Assembly (NCBI RefSeq): GCF_014529535.1
Contig: NW_023503608.1
Coordinates: 1,302,001 to 1,366,000, forward strand
Reading direction: 5' to 3'
Length of the DNA stretch: 64,000 nucleotides
Origin: Bradysia coprophila
Taxonomy: Eukaryota; Arthropoda; Insecta; Diptera; Sciaridae
The notes below the pieces were generated by a model. It was not told the DNA's origin. It was given only the letters and a program-made list of their open reading frames with translations, and did no database searches. Positions 23,253 through 35,000 of this stretch are shown piece by piece; positions within the stretch are counted from its first letter, which is position 1; the number at the start of each line of letters is the position of its first letter. Both the position numbers and the translations under genes were made by a program.

Positions 23253-23745
23253 TTTATCTCCTGCAAGCTGATATTTCATACATTACGCGTTTCTGCATAT
23301 AAACACAAACACATACATAACCACAGCCTATACGATTGGATAATTCACACATAACCCACCTAGGGTAAATTTACTTTCCATCTACGTATTTGAAAAAAAA
23401 AAATCGCCGAACGGCGGAAGCGAACACGGGACCAGCAGCACATCAACCAAACATGCTGACCACTACGCCAACAAATCACATAACGCGATGCAATTGGTGT
23501 CGGTAGTGGTTCGTTAGTCACTTCTACATCGATCAAATAATCAGAGTAGTCGGAATGATGTGAATTGAACGAAATGTTGAAGTGGATAGTATATGTGTGT
23601 GAGTAAGTAAATAAAGGATTCTCTGTATGATGTTTTTTTTTGTTGTGAATGCGTTTTAAAACAACATGCTTAATTAATTAATTTTAAATCCAAATTTTTG
23701 TGGTTATTTCGCTGATGTATGAAATATCAGCTTGCAGGAGATAAA
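23253..23745. mobile_element. Element with perfect 31-bp terminal inverted repeats
   Basis: tttatctcctgcaagctgat (23253 on) is the exact reverse complement of the right end atcagcttgcaggagataaa, and the match covers 31 bp. The interior holds a tRNA-like block (23404-23485). No transposase. The right end abuts another palindrome. Confidence 0.75.
23404..23490 (-). pseudogene. tRNA-like sequence (SINE head or tRNA pseudogene)
   Basis: On the minus strand tggcgtagtggtcagca fits a pol III A box and gtgttcgcttcc resembles a B box. It is followed at 23392-23403 by a run of T, a pol III stop. Stems of a true cloverleaf do not form cleanly, so a tRNA-derived SINE or decayed tRNA is more likely than a working tRNA. 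Confidence 0.5.
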
Positions 23746-23746
23746 A

Positions 23747-24310
23747 CATTGTTCTACCTTGGTGTATATTTCTCGAATCACTTCTTATGTACAATTGTAT
23801 ATACACTCGCTGGCGCTCGTTATATACAATTGTACATACGAAGTTATTCTCGAAATATACACCAAGGTAGAAAATGTACTATCTCTTACGTGCTTTTGTT
23901 TTCCCTAGGGTCGAAAGTTGCTTATTACACACCTAGGGAAAACAAGAAATTTGGTTTAGGTTTCAAAAGCAAGTAATAGCATTTTACTATGCTGGTGCAT
24001 GTAATAAGGCTATTACATGTATAGGCAATAACCTTTACATCACTCGCATAGTAAAACGTCGTACTACACACGGAAAATAAAGTGATATCTCGTATCACGA
24101 TGAGTAAAAGTACCTCGGGCTGCCGCCCTCGGATACTTTTTCTCATCTGGATACGAGATATCACTTTACTTCCCTTGCATAGTAATGTACTATTACATGA
24201 TACATGCTCAGCATGTAAAATCGTTTACAGAACTCGGTAAAACAAATAAAAAGCTTCGTTTTCGTGTGTTTATTGACCTCGGCTTCGCCTCGGATCAACA
24301 AAATTCACAC
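23747..24310. repeat. Cluster of adjacent palindromes
   Basis: Four or five hairpins lie in a row: 23747-23878 (ttctaccttggtgtatattt paired with aaatatacaccaaggtagaa), about 23893-23946 (tgttttccctagg / cctagggaaaaca), about 23981-24057 (ttttactatg / catagtaaaa), 24078-24168 (taaagtgatatctcgtat / atacgagatatcacttta) and a weaker one around 24265-24310. Loops are GC-rich (e.g. ctcgctggcgctcg). Probably nested or neighbouring MITEs. Confidence 0.7.
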
Positions 24311-25618
24311 TAAAACTCTACTTTTCAACTTTGTATCCCTTGTTATGTAAATAACCATTTATTTTTTATTGGAATGGATCTTTTACTACATTTGTTTTGC
24401 TGTTGAAATCCCATAAATATGAGAGGAATGCTGTATTTAGATTTCATCGTTTTACACTATAAATCATCGTTGATGATGACAGATGACTAGACTTATTAAT
24501 CGTTTCAGAAATTTTGCATAAACATGCTGAGGAAAATATTCTTTTGCGGAGATCTGTGGAAGGGTTTTGTGGAAGGAATTCTAGGAAGGAGGGCGTGCTA
24601 TAATCAAATACCAAATCAATCAAACGAATTTCCTCTAATGCATCACCTATGTTCCGTTTAAACAAGTCTTGCGGAATTCGATATGAGGTCCGAGGTTCTA
24701 CGAGTGTCGCGTAAGAATAAAAACTTTTTCACATCTTCTACACTTCAGACGACTTATCAAATATCAATTGGTGATTGTTAAAACATCTAATTCTCGACAA
24801 CTACGGTAGTTGAACTACCACCATCATTCAATCAGTATCGATTTAATGTTGTGACGGAATTTCGATTTTCGGTTACCGCAGCTCCATAGACCAGATTGGC
24901 TGAGACATTTTGTATGTACAAATCATCTTAGAGTTAGTCACAACCAATATGTAAATCTTGACTCGAAGCCACTCGCGTAGCGATGGTTCTCCAAAAATAC
25001 CGAGCAGATCCGGTAACTAAATGCACATAGATTTGTACAGTGTTGGAGTCTACCAACAATACAAGGACTTGAAATAATTCAGACGTTGCATCGCGACCCT
25101 TTGTTGAATTATTTTGAAACCCACCGTACAATGCCACAAACATGACGGAAGATAGCTCGTTAATTTTCAAGCTCTAAACTCATTGGTTCTAATTTCCATA
25201 GAAGGTTGCATTTGGTTCGACCCAACTCACTTTACCAAATTTTTGATTAAAGACAATCAGCCAAGTTCAACTCACCTTTGCCCAATCATGTAAATTGACA
25301 AACTCTTTACCGCTACTCCAGCTGCAACTCCAAAATGAAAGACTTGAGGAAATTTGCGTTTTAAATTTAATTATTTATTCGAAAATAACTTAGAAACGGA
25401 ATTTATTCATGAATCAATCTTATTTGCTTGGAATCCAATTACCTCAGTCAAACAATGTCCTCATTTCAAAAAAACAAACAAATTTTCATCTTTTATATCA
25501 TTAAGAGTGAGTGGCAAAATGCGCTATTAACCACTACAACGTGGCAGTAAACAAAAGTTGAATGAAATAAAAATGAATCAAAATTCGACATGTGGAACGT
25601 GCGCTTTATCTAAACACT
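24311..25618. other. Intergenic region downstream of Hsp83
   Basis: Contains the Hsp83 3' flank; a minus-strand AATAAA is at 25402-25407. A minus-strand coding-like stretch near 25280-25350 (GVAAGVAVKSLSIYMIGQ) ends at a GTGAGT donor, but no gene could be built from it. Confidence 0.45.
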
Positions 25619-27845
25619 TTAATCGACCTCTTCCATTTGTGAAGCATCTTCGGTGTCATCGACTAGCGGTGGCATTTCTCCGGCAACTGGTGTTTCTTCG
25701 GCAGCCATTGGTTCGTCTTCGTCAATGCCCAAACCGAGTTTGATCATACGGTAAATACGCGATGCATGAACTTGTGGCTCAGTCAATGAAAATCCAGATG
25801 ATAGTAAAGCAGTCTCGAACAGAAGAATAACTAAATCTTTGACGGCCTTGTCATTTTTGTCAGCATCAGCCTTCTGTCTCAATGTCTCGATGATTGAGTG
25901 GTCTGGATTGATTTCCAAATGTTTTTTGCCAGCCATGTAACCCATGGTTGAAGCGTCACGTAGAGCTTGAGCCTTCATGATACGTTCCATGTTGGCCGAC
26001 CAACCGTACTGGGATGTGACAATGCAGCATGGCGATTCGACAAGACGATCGGAGACGACAACTTTCTCAACTTTGCTGTCCAATACTGATTTCATGACCT
26101 TGCACAATCCAGCGAATTTAGCGCGATCTTCTTCCTTCTTCTTCTTTTCGGCTTCATCTTCTGGCAATTCCAAGCCTTCTTTGGTAACCGACACCAAGGA
26201 CACACCCTTGTATTCCTTCAACTGTTGAACGACATACTCATCAATTGGTTCGGTCATGTAAACAACTTCCAATCCACGCTTCTTGACACGTTCGACGAAC
26301 GACGAGTTGCTAACCTGTTCACGGGTCTCACCACTGATGATGTAAATGTGTTTCTGGCCTTCTTTCATGCGATCGATGTAGTCTTGGAGAGAGCAGTGTT
26401 CATCACCGGATGCCGAGGTGTGGAAACGCAATAAATCGGCCAATTTTGCACGGTTCTGGCTGTCATCATGTACGCCCAACTTAAGATTTTTGCTGAATTG
26501 TTCGTAGAATTTCTTGTATTGTTCCTTGTCTTCGGCAAGTTCTTCGAACAATTCCAATGCCTTCTTTACCAAATTCTTGCGAATAACTTTGAGGATTTTG
26601 TTCTGTTGGAGAGTTTCACGGGAAATGTTCAATGGCAAATCTTCGGAATCGACGACACCTTTCAAGAAGTTCAAATAGTCCGGAATGAGATCTTCGCAAT
26701 TGTCCATGATGAATACACGACGAACGTACAATTTGATGTTGTTCTTCTTCTTCTTGCTTTCGAACAAATCGAATGGCACCCGACGAGGTACGAACAACAA
26801 AGCACGGAATTCCAATTGTCCTTCAACCGAGAAATGTTTGATGGCCAAATGATCTTCCCAGTCGTTGGTGAGCGATTTGTAGAATTCTCCGTATTCTTCT
26901 TGGGAAATGTCGTCTGGGTTTCTGGTCCAAATTGGTTTCGTTTTGTTCAATTCTTCGTCCTCGGTGTACTTAACTTTGATGGTTTTCTTCTTCTTCTTAT
27001 CCTTGTCTTCGTCTTCTTCAGTCACATCTTCGATCTTTGGTTCATCACCTTCACCTTCCTTTGTTTCCTTGTTTTCTTTCTTGGACTCGTCTTCCTCTTC
27101 ATCATCGCTGATTTCTTCATCGCGTTCCTTCTCCACCAACAACTTGATGGGATAACCGATGAACTGTGAGTGCTTTGTGACAATTTCCTTGATCTTTTGA
27201 TCCTCCAAGTATTCCATTTGATCTTCCTTGATGTGCAACACGATCTTTGTACCGCGACCGAGTGGTTCAGAATTGTCGCTCTTGATTGTGAACGATCCGC
27301 CAGCGGAAGATTCCCAAATGTATTGCTCGTCGTCATTGTTTTTCGACGTAACAGTGACACGGTCAGCAACCAAATACGCCGAGTAGAAGCCCACACCAAA
27401 TTGGCCAATCATACTAATATCGGCACCGGCTTGAAGGGCTTCCATGAAAGCCTTTGTTCCGGACTTGGCAATTGTACCCAAATTGTTTACGAGATCAGCC
27501 TTTGTCATACCAATACCAGTATCGATGATTGTGAGTGTTCCAGCCGCCTTGTTTGGAATGAGTTTGATGAACAAATCCTTTCCGGATTCCAATTTCGTTG
27601 GATCGGTGAGGGATTCATAGCGGATTTTATCCAAAGCCTGCACAAATAGAAATCGAAACGGGAATTAGTTTCTGACATTTGGTTGCACTTGACAGTGTTG
27701 AACTTACATCAGACGAATTGGAAATCAATTCACGGATGAAAATTTCTTTGTTGGAATAGAATGTGTTGATGATCAAGCTCATAAGCTGAGCGATTTCGGC
27801 TTGGAAAGCGAATGTTTCGACTTCTCCTTGTGGTTGTTCTGGCAT
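25619..27845 (-). CDS. Hsp83: Heat shock protein 83 (cytosolic Hsp90)
   Basis: Cytosolic Hsp90 chaperone, 718 predicted residues (fly Hsp83 is about the same). Coding exons 27708-27845 and 25619-27637. The N-terminal ATPase domain has [50 protein letters not shown] and [18 protein letters not shown]. An acidic/lysine-rich linker lies at about residues 220-275, then the middle domain ([19 protein letters not shown]). The C-terminus ends in MEEVD, the TPR co-chaperone docking tail. The ATG at 27845 directly follows a splice acceptor (tttgcag), so the leader is in a separate exon (28295-28451). Codon use is GC-richer than the surroundings, as expected for a highly expressed gene. Confidence 0.98.
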
Positions 27846-28294
27846 CTGCAAACAAAGAAAACGTGGTCATTAGAGAGATGGAAAATATCGATTTTCTTTT
27901 CGGACAGTGTTCTCGAATTGTCGAGCTAGTTTTGTCAGTAGGAAGGCAGCATAGAATTTTTCAACATAATTTTTGTCTGATTATGCACATTGTTCTACGT
28001 TTTATCATCATGAATCATCGACCGACGGTCCAGAACATTCGAGATGTTCCGAACATGCGTGTAATTTTAATGGGCCAATTTTCAGTTAAGTGTTGGATGC
28101 AACAAAATTCATTTCGAAATTTGAAGCACGATTTATCATTGAAGTTAAACTAATTAAAACTTTGGAAAATTTATTGATTCAGAGCGTCAACTGAATAGTT
28201 GCGGAAAAAAAAATTGGCACCCAAAAATGAACCGGCACAATGAAATTTCTCATTAAATTATTAATTTATCACAATAAATTCGCATTTAGCTCAC

Positions 28295-28451
28295 CTTGAC
28301 TGAGTTTTAATTACAATTTCACAAAAGAATTTTCCACTTTTCACAATGAAATATCACGGAAAATGATTTTCTTTGATTGAATTAAATTCGCTTGGAGCAC
28401 AAATTATTTAGCGTAGTCTGCACACTGTCAAGTTTTCTGTATGAATGAACT
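28295..28451 (-). other. Hsp83: Hsp83 non-coding first exon
   Basis: Proposed start at 28451 (ctgcAgttc) with donor TCAAG|gtgagc at 28294; the 449-nt intron 27846-28294 ends just before the ATG. An intron in the 5' leader of Hsp83 is known in flies. Confidence 0.7.
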
Positions 28452-28469
28452 GCAGAACAGTTGTCGCAT

Positions 28470-28523
28470 ATATTTATATACTCCACAATACGACTGGTAT
28501 TCACGAGAAAGTTCTCGATTCTA
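28470..28523 (-). promoter_or_regulatory. Hsp83: Hsp83 promoter: TATA box and heat-shock element
   Basis: Minus-strand tatataaata at 28471-28480 lies 29 nt before the proposed start. Directly upstream, 28499-28522 reads attcacgagaaagttctcga, with a central GAAnnTTC and flanking partial pentamers: a heat-shock factor binding site. Predicts heat-inducible expression. Confidence 0.8.
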
Positions 28524-28962
28524 CGTTGTCAACATCCGGTCAATTGACGACTTGTTTGTCAACAATTTACAAATTTTCTGAATGAAACAAAATGAAAATA
28601 TCCAACTTTTGTAAATATTCAATTTGTTTACGAATATTGGACAGGGTTGATCATGAATTTTTGTATTATTTCGATAATAATTCAATAAATTGGATGCAAA
28701 TTTGTTATCATATGGTTCCGCTGTCATGCAATGTCTAGACTGTTCGCGAACAAACCGAACAAAATGACTTCGAAGTTTGATTTTCGCGTATTGTTGCAGG
28801 GTTGACAATGTAACATTTTTTCAAGATTTTTTATCATGTACAAACTTTTGGTAAAAGCGATGATTGTTGAGAGATTTCGTCATTTAGTCATCATTTTCTT
28901 GTATTTGTTTGATCTTGTCGCGAAATTCGTATAGGACTATTTCAGTGTTACTAACTGCTGAT

Positions 28963-29158
28963 ACACATAGCAACGAGAGTTTAACATAAAATTCGTTTGT
29001 TTTTGGGCCTTTTTCAATTGTTTTGAAACTTTCAAACTTGAAAAAGTAATCGTAATCGAACAAATTGCGTATCTTTCGCAGGTTTGACATTTTAAAACAA
29101 TGGAAAAAGAAGGCCAGAAAACAAAAGAAAATTATGTCAAACTCGCGTTGCTATGTGT
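28963..29158. mobile_element. MITE upstream of Hsp83
   Basis: The left arm acacatagcaacgagagttt and right arm aaactcgcgttgctatgtgt are near-perfect reverse complements over about 27 bp. 196 bp, non-coding. Confidence 0.75.
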
Positions 29159-29299
29159 TGCTTTAATTGCTCTGGAGCAATTAAATTTGACAAAGAAGAA
29201 AATTCAAAATCATAAGGGATTCCACGAGAAATAAGCTACGAAAGCGCTTCTTGAACATAAATGAACCTCATGATAAGTTTTTACCTGGTTAGCATTCTA

Positions 29300-29471
29300 T
29301 GCTCAAAACAAACGAAGCATTGAAAACGTGTTTTGGTCCTATTTTTCATGACGAAATTTTCGAAACTGTCAAATGAAGTTAGAACTTTTTCTATTCAAAA
29401 TCGCAACTGCTGCATTTGTCAATGAAAACTAGGACCAAAACACGTTTTTAATGCCTCGTTTGTTTTGAGCA
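29300..29471. mobile_element. MITE with about 40-bp inverted repeats
   Basis: tgctcaaaacaaacgaagca and cgtgttttggtcct on the left are matched by aggaccaaaacacg and tcgtttgttttgagca on the right. 172 bp, non-coding. Confidence 0.8.
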
Positions 29472-32082
29472 AAAGTTTTATTTATTCCACATTATATTGA
29501 TAAAAAATTTAAAAAACGATAATTTTTTAGAAATTTTCAAAGCTCGATTTTCTCAATTGAACCATTTTGCAACAATTTTAGACGAAACAAACCCTCATGC
29601 CACAAACATTTCTCACAAAATAGTACATTTTGTTACAAGTGATAGAAAGTTGAATTTTTCGGTACTAGTCGTAGGTTTGTCCTAACGAGGCGGAGCCGAG
29701 AAACCACAACAACATTAACATAGAAATCACTCTACAGCCATTTCAACAATAAAGCATGCACACTTGCTCGCGGCCGGAAAAATATATATGAAAACCCATT
29801 TTCGGCCGGAGAGAGCGTCCAAGAAAGTACTTTCTTGGCCGCAAATACCTCTCTCTGAGAAGTACAGTAAAATTGAACTTTTCGATATCGAAATCCGTCG
29901 AATTTCAGTCTTCAAGCACAAAATATACTTTTCCGACAAACTTCTTCCGAATTTAATTTTTTCTGTAACATTGAACTCCAATCAGTAGAATAGACCCAAT
30001 ATAAAGCTAACAAAAATCTCAAAGAAATTTTTTAGTTGCAGTCGAAATAGGTGGGAGATTAAAAACTCGAAAGTTTAGCTTCCATGATTCGTTGCAAGTT
30101 GTAAATCGATTTTTGACATCTAGTTTTTGTGTACTACGTCAGTCTCAACCCTTTATCCATCACACAACCCTAATATTAACCCAACAGACTTTCTTTTTAA
30201 TTGACTCTTTTTTCGTTTTGTGGCTGAGCATTTAGCTCGCTTTTCATCCTCATCCGATGTAATTGATCAGCTGGCCTAGCTACGGCCTGCTTGCCTTGGT
30301 GGATATGTCAAAAACTTATATGAAAATGTGCAATGAGAAGTACCCCAAGGCATGTTATAATTAACTGGTATTCGGAACTCTCGCTCAGATTATAACAGTC
30401 TCTTTACTTTGGTATATTCCTGACATTAAACAGTTTACCAGAATAATTGAGAAGTCGACTTAATTACTCAATTAAGCCATGAAAACTTATACCTAAATTT
30501 TATGGAGTGAAATGAAAATTTTAAAACAAATGCGAACATCAAGTCCTACTTTTTTCATTATCCACGAAGCGCTGTCGTCAAACCATATGATTTTGAATGT
30601 TTGAATTGACAATGACAGTCCACTGTCAAAAAAAGTTTATTGATTTTCTTAGTGTTTAAGCTAATGTTTCCACTGTTTGGGAAACAAAATAATTTATTTT
30701 AGCATTAACAGCCAATTAGATTTACTGATTTACGTTGGAAACGTAACTCTAATTTACACAGCGATGTTTTAAAACTTCAATTGGGGTGATCCGAATCGTT
30801 TGCAGGTAGTAAAATCACTGTTTCACTAGCATAAAAACACCCAACCCATTCATATTGAATACAAAATATTGTAAACAAAAACTGTAATCGAACAAAAACA
30901 GATGTTTTGACCGATTTAATAGCGATTTGATTTGTGTATACGTTACAAGTGCTACGGCAAGTTAATAAATACAACACATTTACTGTGTCGACAAAAAAGG
31001 AAGAGTGAACATTGAAGACAATAGCTATTTTCGTGTTGTAGATTGAGTCATTCTGTTTAATTACTTGACGGGTACGACAATTCATTGCATAATTTTTTGT
31101 GTCTCCAAATAATTTGCGCAGAATATTGTATTTTGCGAATAGCGAGGATTGAGTCATTTGGTTCGTTCAAACAGTTAACCTTTACTATCTTGAACAGACA
31201 CAGCGACTGTAATTACCTAAATGTTCATAATAAAATTTGATTGACTTGTTCTAATCGAATGTTAATGGTGAAACAGTTTATTTATTTGTGTGCCCTGGTA
31301 AAAATGACCGTCGATATTCGAGTTCACAGACGACGTCTTCTTTTTGGTAAAATTCTCTTTTCTGATCCAAACGTTTTAATAAGATCCTCTTCACCTGACA
31401 GACTGAAAAAATCTCCTATTTGTGGTACTTTTCACTTTAACCTGCTACAGACGTCATCTGTTATTGACAAAGACAGCAATAATTAACGACAAGTTCTGAC
31501 CGATGAGGTCTTATATAGCAAAAACCATGTTCAAAACAAATAAACAAATTAGTAAAAGATTTCTGAATTCTCTGAAAATCATCGATCAAATGAAGTATTA
31601 GATCAGATAGTAAAACTGTTAATATGCTTGCTGTCTGTGACAGGTTAATATATCACACAAAACGTCGATTCCAACTGTTTCGTACAGATCTCCGCCATAA
31701 TTCATTATAATTTCATTCATGAAAGCGTTACTTGATTAACAAAATCAACTGTGCAAGTACACGTGCGGCCTCTATGATATGGTGTACTATCGAAGGTCTC
31801 AAAACATTTTCTATTTAATTTGAGTTGACTGTACACAAAATACGAGCACCAAAGCGATAAAAACGCAATTCAATTCGTCAGTTGAAATAAATAATTGAAG
31901 GAGACGATAACAATAGAACAGCAAAAACCGTTATCGCTTAGTAAAAGTGGAAGTAATTCACTGCACCAGCTAATTAATAACATATTGCTAACCATTGTAG
32001 CGAACATATTTGCCGATTCGATTGCACAACTGAAGTTTAATTCTTATTTTCAGAAACAACATTCCATTAACTGCTCAATACA
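29472..32082. other. Intergenic region between Hsp83 and the TECPR1-like gene
   Basis: Contains a perfect 20-bp palindrome ccaagaaagtactttcttgg (near 29819), a short hairpin near 30352-30405 resembling one at 51138-51221, and an R1 copy at about 31445-31655. The end should hold the leader of the plus-strand TECPR1-like gene; an acceptor (ttttcag) lies at about 32053. Confidence 0.5.
31445..31655 (+). repeat. Dispersed repeat R1, nearly complete copy
   Basis: Shared words in order: tctgttattgac, gaggtcttatatagcaaaa, gatcaaatgaagtattagatc, agtaaaactg, aatatgcttgc. Confidence 0.6.
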
Positions 32083-35000
32083 ATGCCCAGTACTATCCTC
32101 TTCGCCACTAATAATGAAGGCCGTGTTTATGCATTGTCAACGGGCAGTTCGGCGTGGCGAGAATTTTTGTATCTCGGACTTGAGTTCAAAAAAGTGTCAG
32201 CTGTTCCTCATTTTATGTGGGCTATTGGTGGCGATCGCCAGGTGTACGTTCACGTTCACGGTACTAATTCACTGCTACTGTTATCTGTGAAAATTCTCAA
32301 ACTTTTTTCTTTTTACATTACAGGACTCGACATTCCGATTCGCGTCAAAGAGGAATCTTATGAGAATGAACGATGGTTGCCGCTGGAAGGATTCTCCAGT
32401 CGAATGTTACCGACAGATAGACACAATTTTTCCTCCATTGACGGTTTGGTGAATCGTAGCATAGACAAAGTTCGATTGCCGTCCATGGCATGGCAATGGG
32501 AAGGTGATTGGCATTTAGATTTGTCACTTGACGGCCAGCAATTAGATCATGACGGTTGGACATATGCTGTTGATTTTCCTGCGAAATATCAAACGGAGAA
32601 GAAATGGAATTCATGCGTCAGGCGACGGAAGTGGGTGAGATACAGGCGTTATAGTGCTTTGAATTCGTGGTGCGCTGTAGCTCCGTTACATAAAGATCCG
32701 ACTGAGGAGCCATTCATTGACGTTGGTAATTTGAGGAGCTCCAGGAATTCCGTTGTCGATAAAGTTAAACAAAAATTTCCACTTTAGCAATTGGTGGCTG
32801 TAACGTTCCCGGTTCATCAGCTGGCAACTTGTTGGTCTGGGCAATAACTGCTCACGGTAGAGTTATGGTTCGCACCGGAGTCAATACCAGTTCACCGGAA
32901 GGACTCCGATGGACTGCGATAAACACTCCATCAGGGTGTGAAGTATCCCAAATAAGCGTAGGAAACACAGGACTAGTCTGGGCTGTGCTTTACAACGGCA
33001 GGGTAATCGTTCGTTCTGGAGTAACCAAAGAAAGCATGTCAGGAGAAAGTTGGCTTGAAGTAAAACCGCCTGGAAATGGATTAAAGATCGTGCAAGTCTC
33101 TGTTGGAACTGATTCAGTTTGGTAAGTGAATAGCTTCTATGCAAACGAACGGTGGAATTTATACACAAAAACCATTATTCAGGTGTGTGACTAATGACAA
33201 CCACGTTTGGTTCCGCCGTGGTGTAAAAGGTGAAACAGCCGGAATCAGTGAAGACTCGGCAATTGGTAGTGGATGGGTAGAAATGGTAGGAAACATTTCG
33301 ATGGTCTCGGTTTCATCGAATGATCAAGTCTTTGCTGTTGGCTCGGAAGACAGAGGACTTTATTTCCGCTCGAACGTGATGACATCAGACCCAACAGGAA
33401 AAAAATGGAGGCTAATTCAATGTCCGATGCAGCTCAGTCGAACATCAAGCTCTGCATCGTTGTGTTCTCGTCGCAGCGGATCTGACTCACCGGGTCAAAA
33501 ACATCGAAGTCTGAGCAGTCTATACAAAGAAAAGGGACGTGTGGAAACATCAGCAATAATCGAAAATGATGATGAAACGTCACGTTCTGCTCCTACAGCA
33601 CAGCAAAGAAATAAATTGGAATTGTGGCCAAAGCCTGAGGACACTCCTACCGGCAGTTTGAATGAAAAACCAGATCGACGACACAAACTTAGTATGTTGG
33701 ATGAACAAACCGCATCCTCAGCTCCCAATGCTGAAGTGTATGAAGTTTGTGGTAAACATTTCGACAGACCACTGAAAAATCCACGATCATGGTCTCCAGT
33801 GAGAAGTGTTGGTTCGATGGTTGGCACCGAGGCTCATCCGGAAAGTGATTCAGCTGTTTTCGATGCCGATTCAACTAGAGACTCCGGTGTGTTCGGAGAA
33901 GATGACGATCACGGAGGTTCACAATATTGGGCTGAATGCGATGTAATTTGGACATGTTGTTCTGCCGGTGCCGTGTTTATCGATACAAATCAACTTCCGA
34001 ATTGGTTTAGTGACACTATAGCTTCGACTTCACAAGTGGAACTCAATCAGCCATGGCGTGTAAAAATACTGGAAGACTTGAAGAAGAGGCTAGCGAGCCA
34101 AGAGCTTAACTTCGAAAATTATGAAAAGGCAGTAGAATTGTCGTCGTGGGTGAAAAGTGGGGAAGCTAGAGCAGCTAAAGGATACGGACCGTTCGAAGAT
34201 TGTCTAATCGAACTGGAATGGGTTACGTCATGCGGAACTGGTTTAGATTCTGGAACGCTGACCATTCTAAATCCGGATGGCGTGACGACTAAAATGCAGT
34301 TTTCATTGTCCGAGATTACGTGTGTTATGTGCTGCAGTGAAGCAGGAAATCCTAGACTAGCAGTACATGCACCTCGACTACCATCTGGTTCGTCACCTTT
34401 AAAGCTACAATTTAGCGGTGACACTGATATGGAAGATTGGTTGTCTCATCTGACTTCTGTGTGTTGCCAAATTAATGAAGTCCACGGTCGACCATCACCC
34501 GAATCTATTTGGACGACTTCGAATTTAGGCGATGTGTTCGTCTATGATCCGAGCAATCTGAAAGCACAGCAGCGTGAAAGTGATAGTAGCCTATTCAAAC
34601 AGGAAATTGATGTTTCGGCAACAGAAACACCGTACTATAACACTCTGTACAACGGTATGCCAGTCGGATCGATCTTAGAAGTAACCGGATGTGTGTATGA
34701 CGATGCCGATCAGATACGATTTGATTTACAATGTCATCCGACTGTCACAACCGTGTTGAAACACAAAACGGAAAAGCACAGGCGAGTTTTGTGCCATATT
34801 AATCCAAGGTAATGTGCGTAACACGCTTAAGTAACGACATTTCTGAAATAATTTTTTTTTTAGATTTAACGAGAGGGTGATCGTTCTTAACTCGATGGAA
34901 AAATCCGAATGGATGACAGAAATTCGGATCGACAAGATGGTTTTTGCACCGGGAGCTGAGTTTACACTTGTTGTCAGGTATAACGAAAAATTGAAACTCA

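Noticed and set aside
23404-23490. Working tRNA gene
   Set aside because: A and B boxes are recognisable but the cloverleaf stems do not pair well; kept only as a tRNA-like relic.
24934-25350. Possible small minus-strand gene downstream of Hsp83
   Set aside because: One coding-like stretch with a donor, but the next exon gives a stop in every join I tried.
26468-27169. Long plus-strand open frames (up to 233 codons) opposite Hsp83
   Set aside because: They mirror the Hsp83 coding strand, whose codon bias keeps the antisense frame open; no independent motif or promoter.
30777-31157. 126-codon minus-strand open frame
   Set aside because: No domain, no splice or promoter support, unremarkable for AT-rich DNA.
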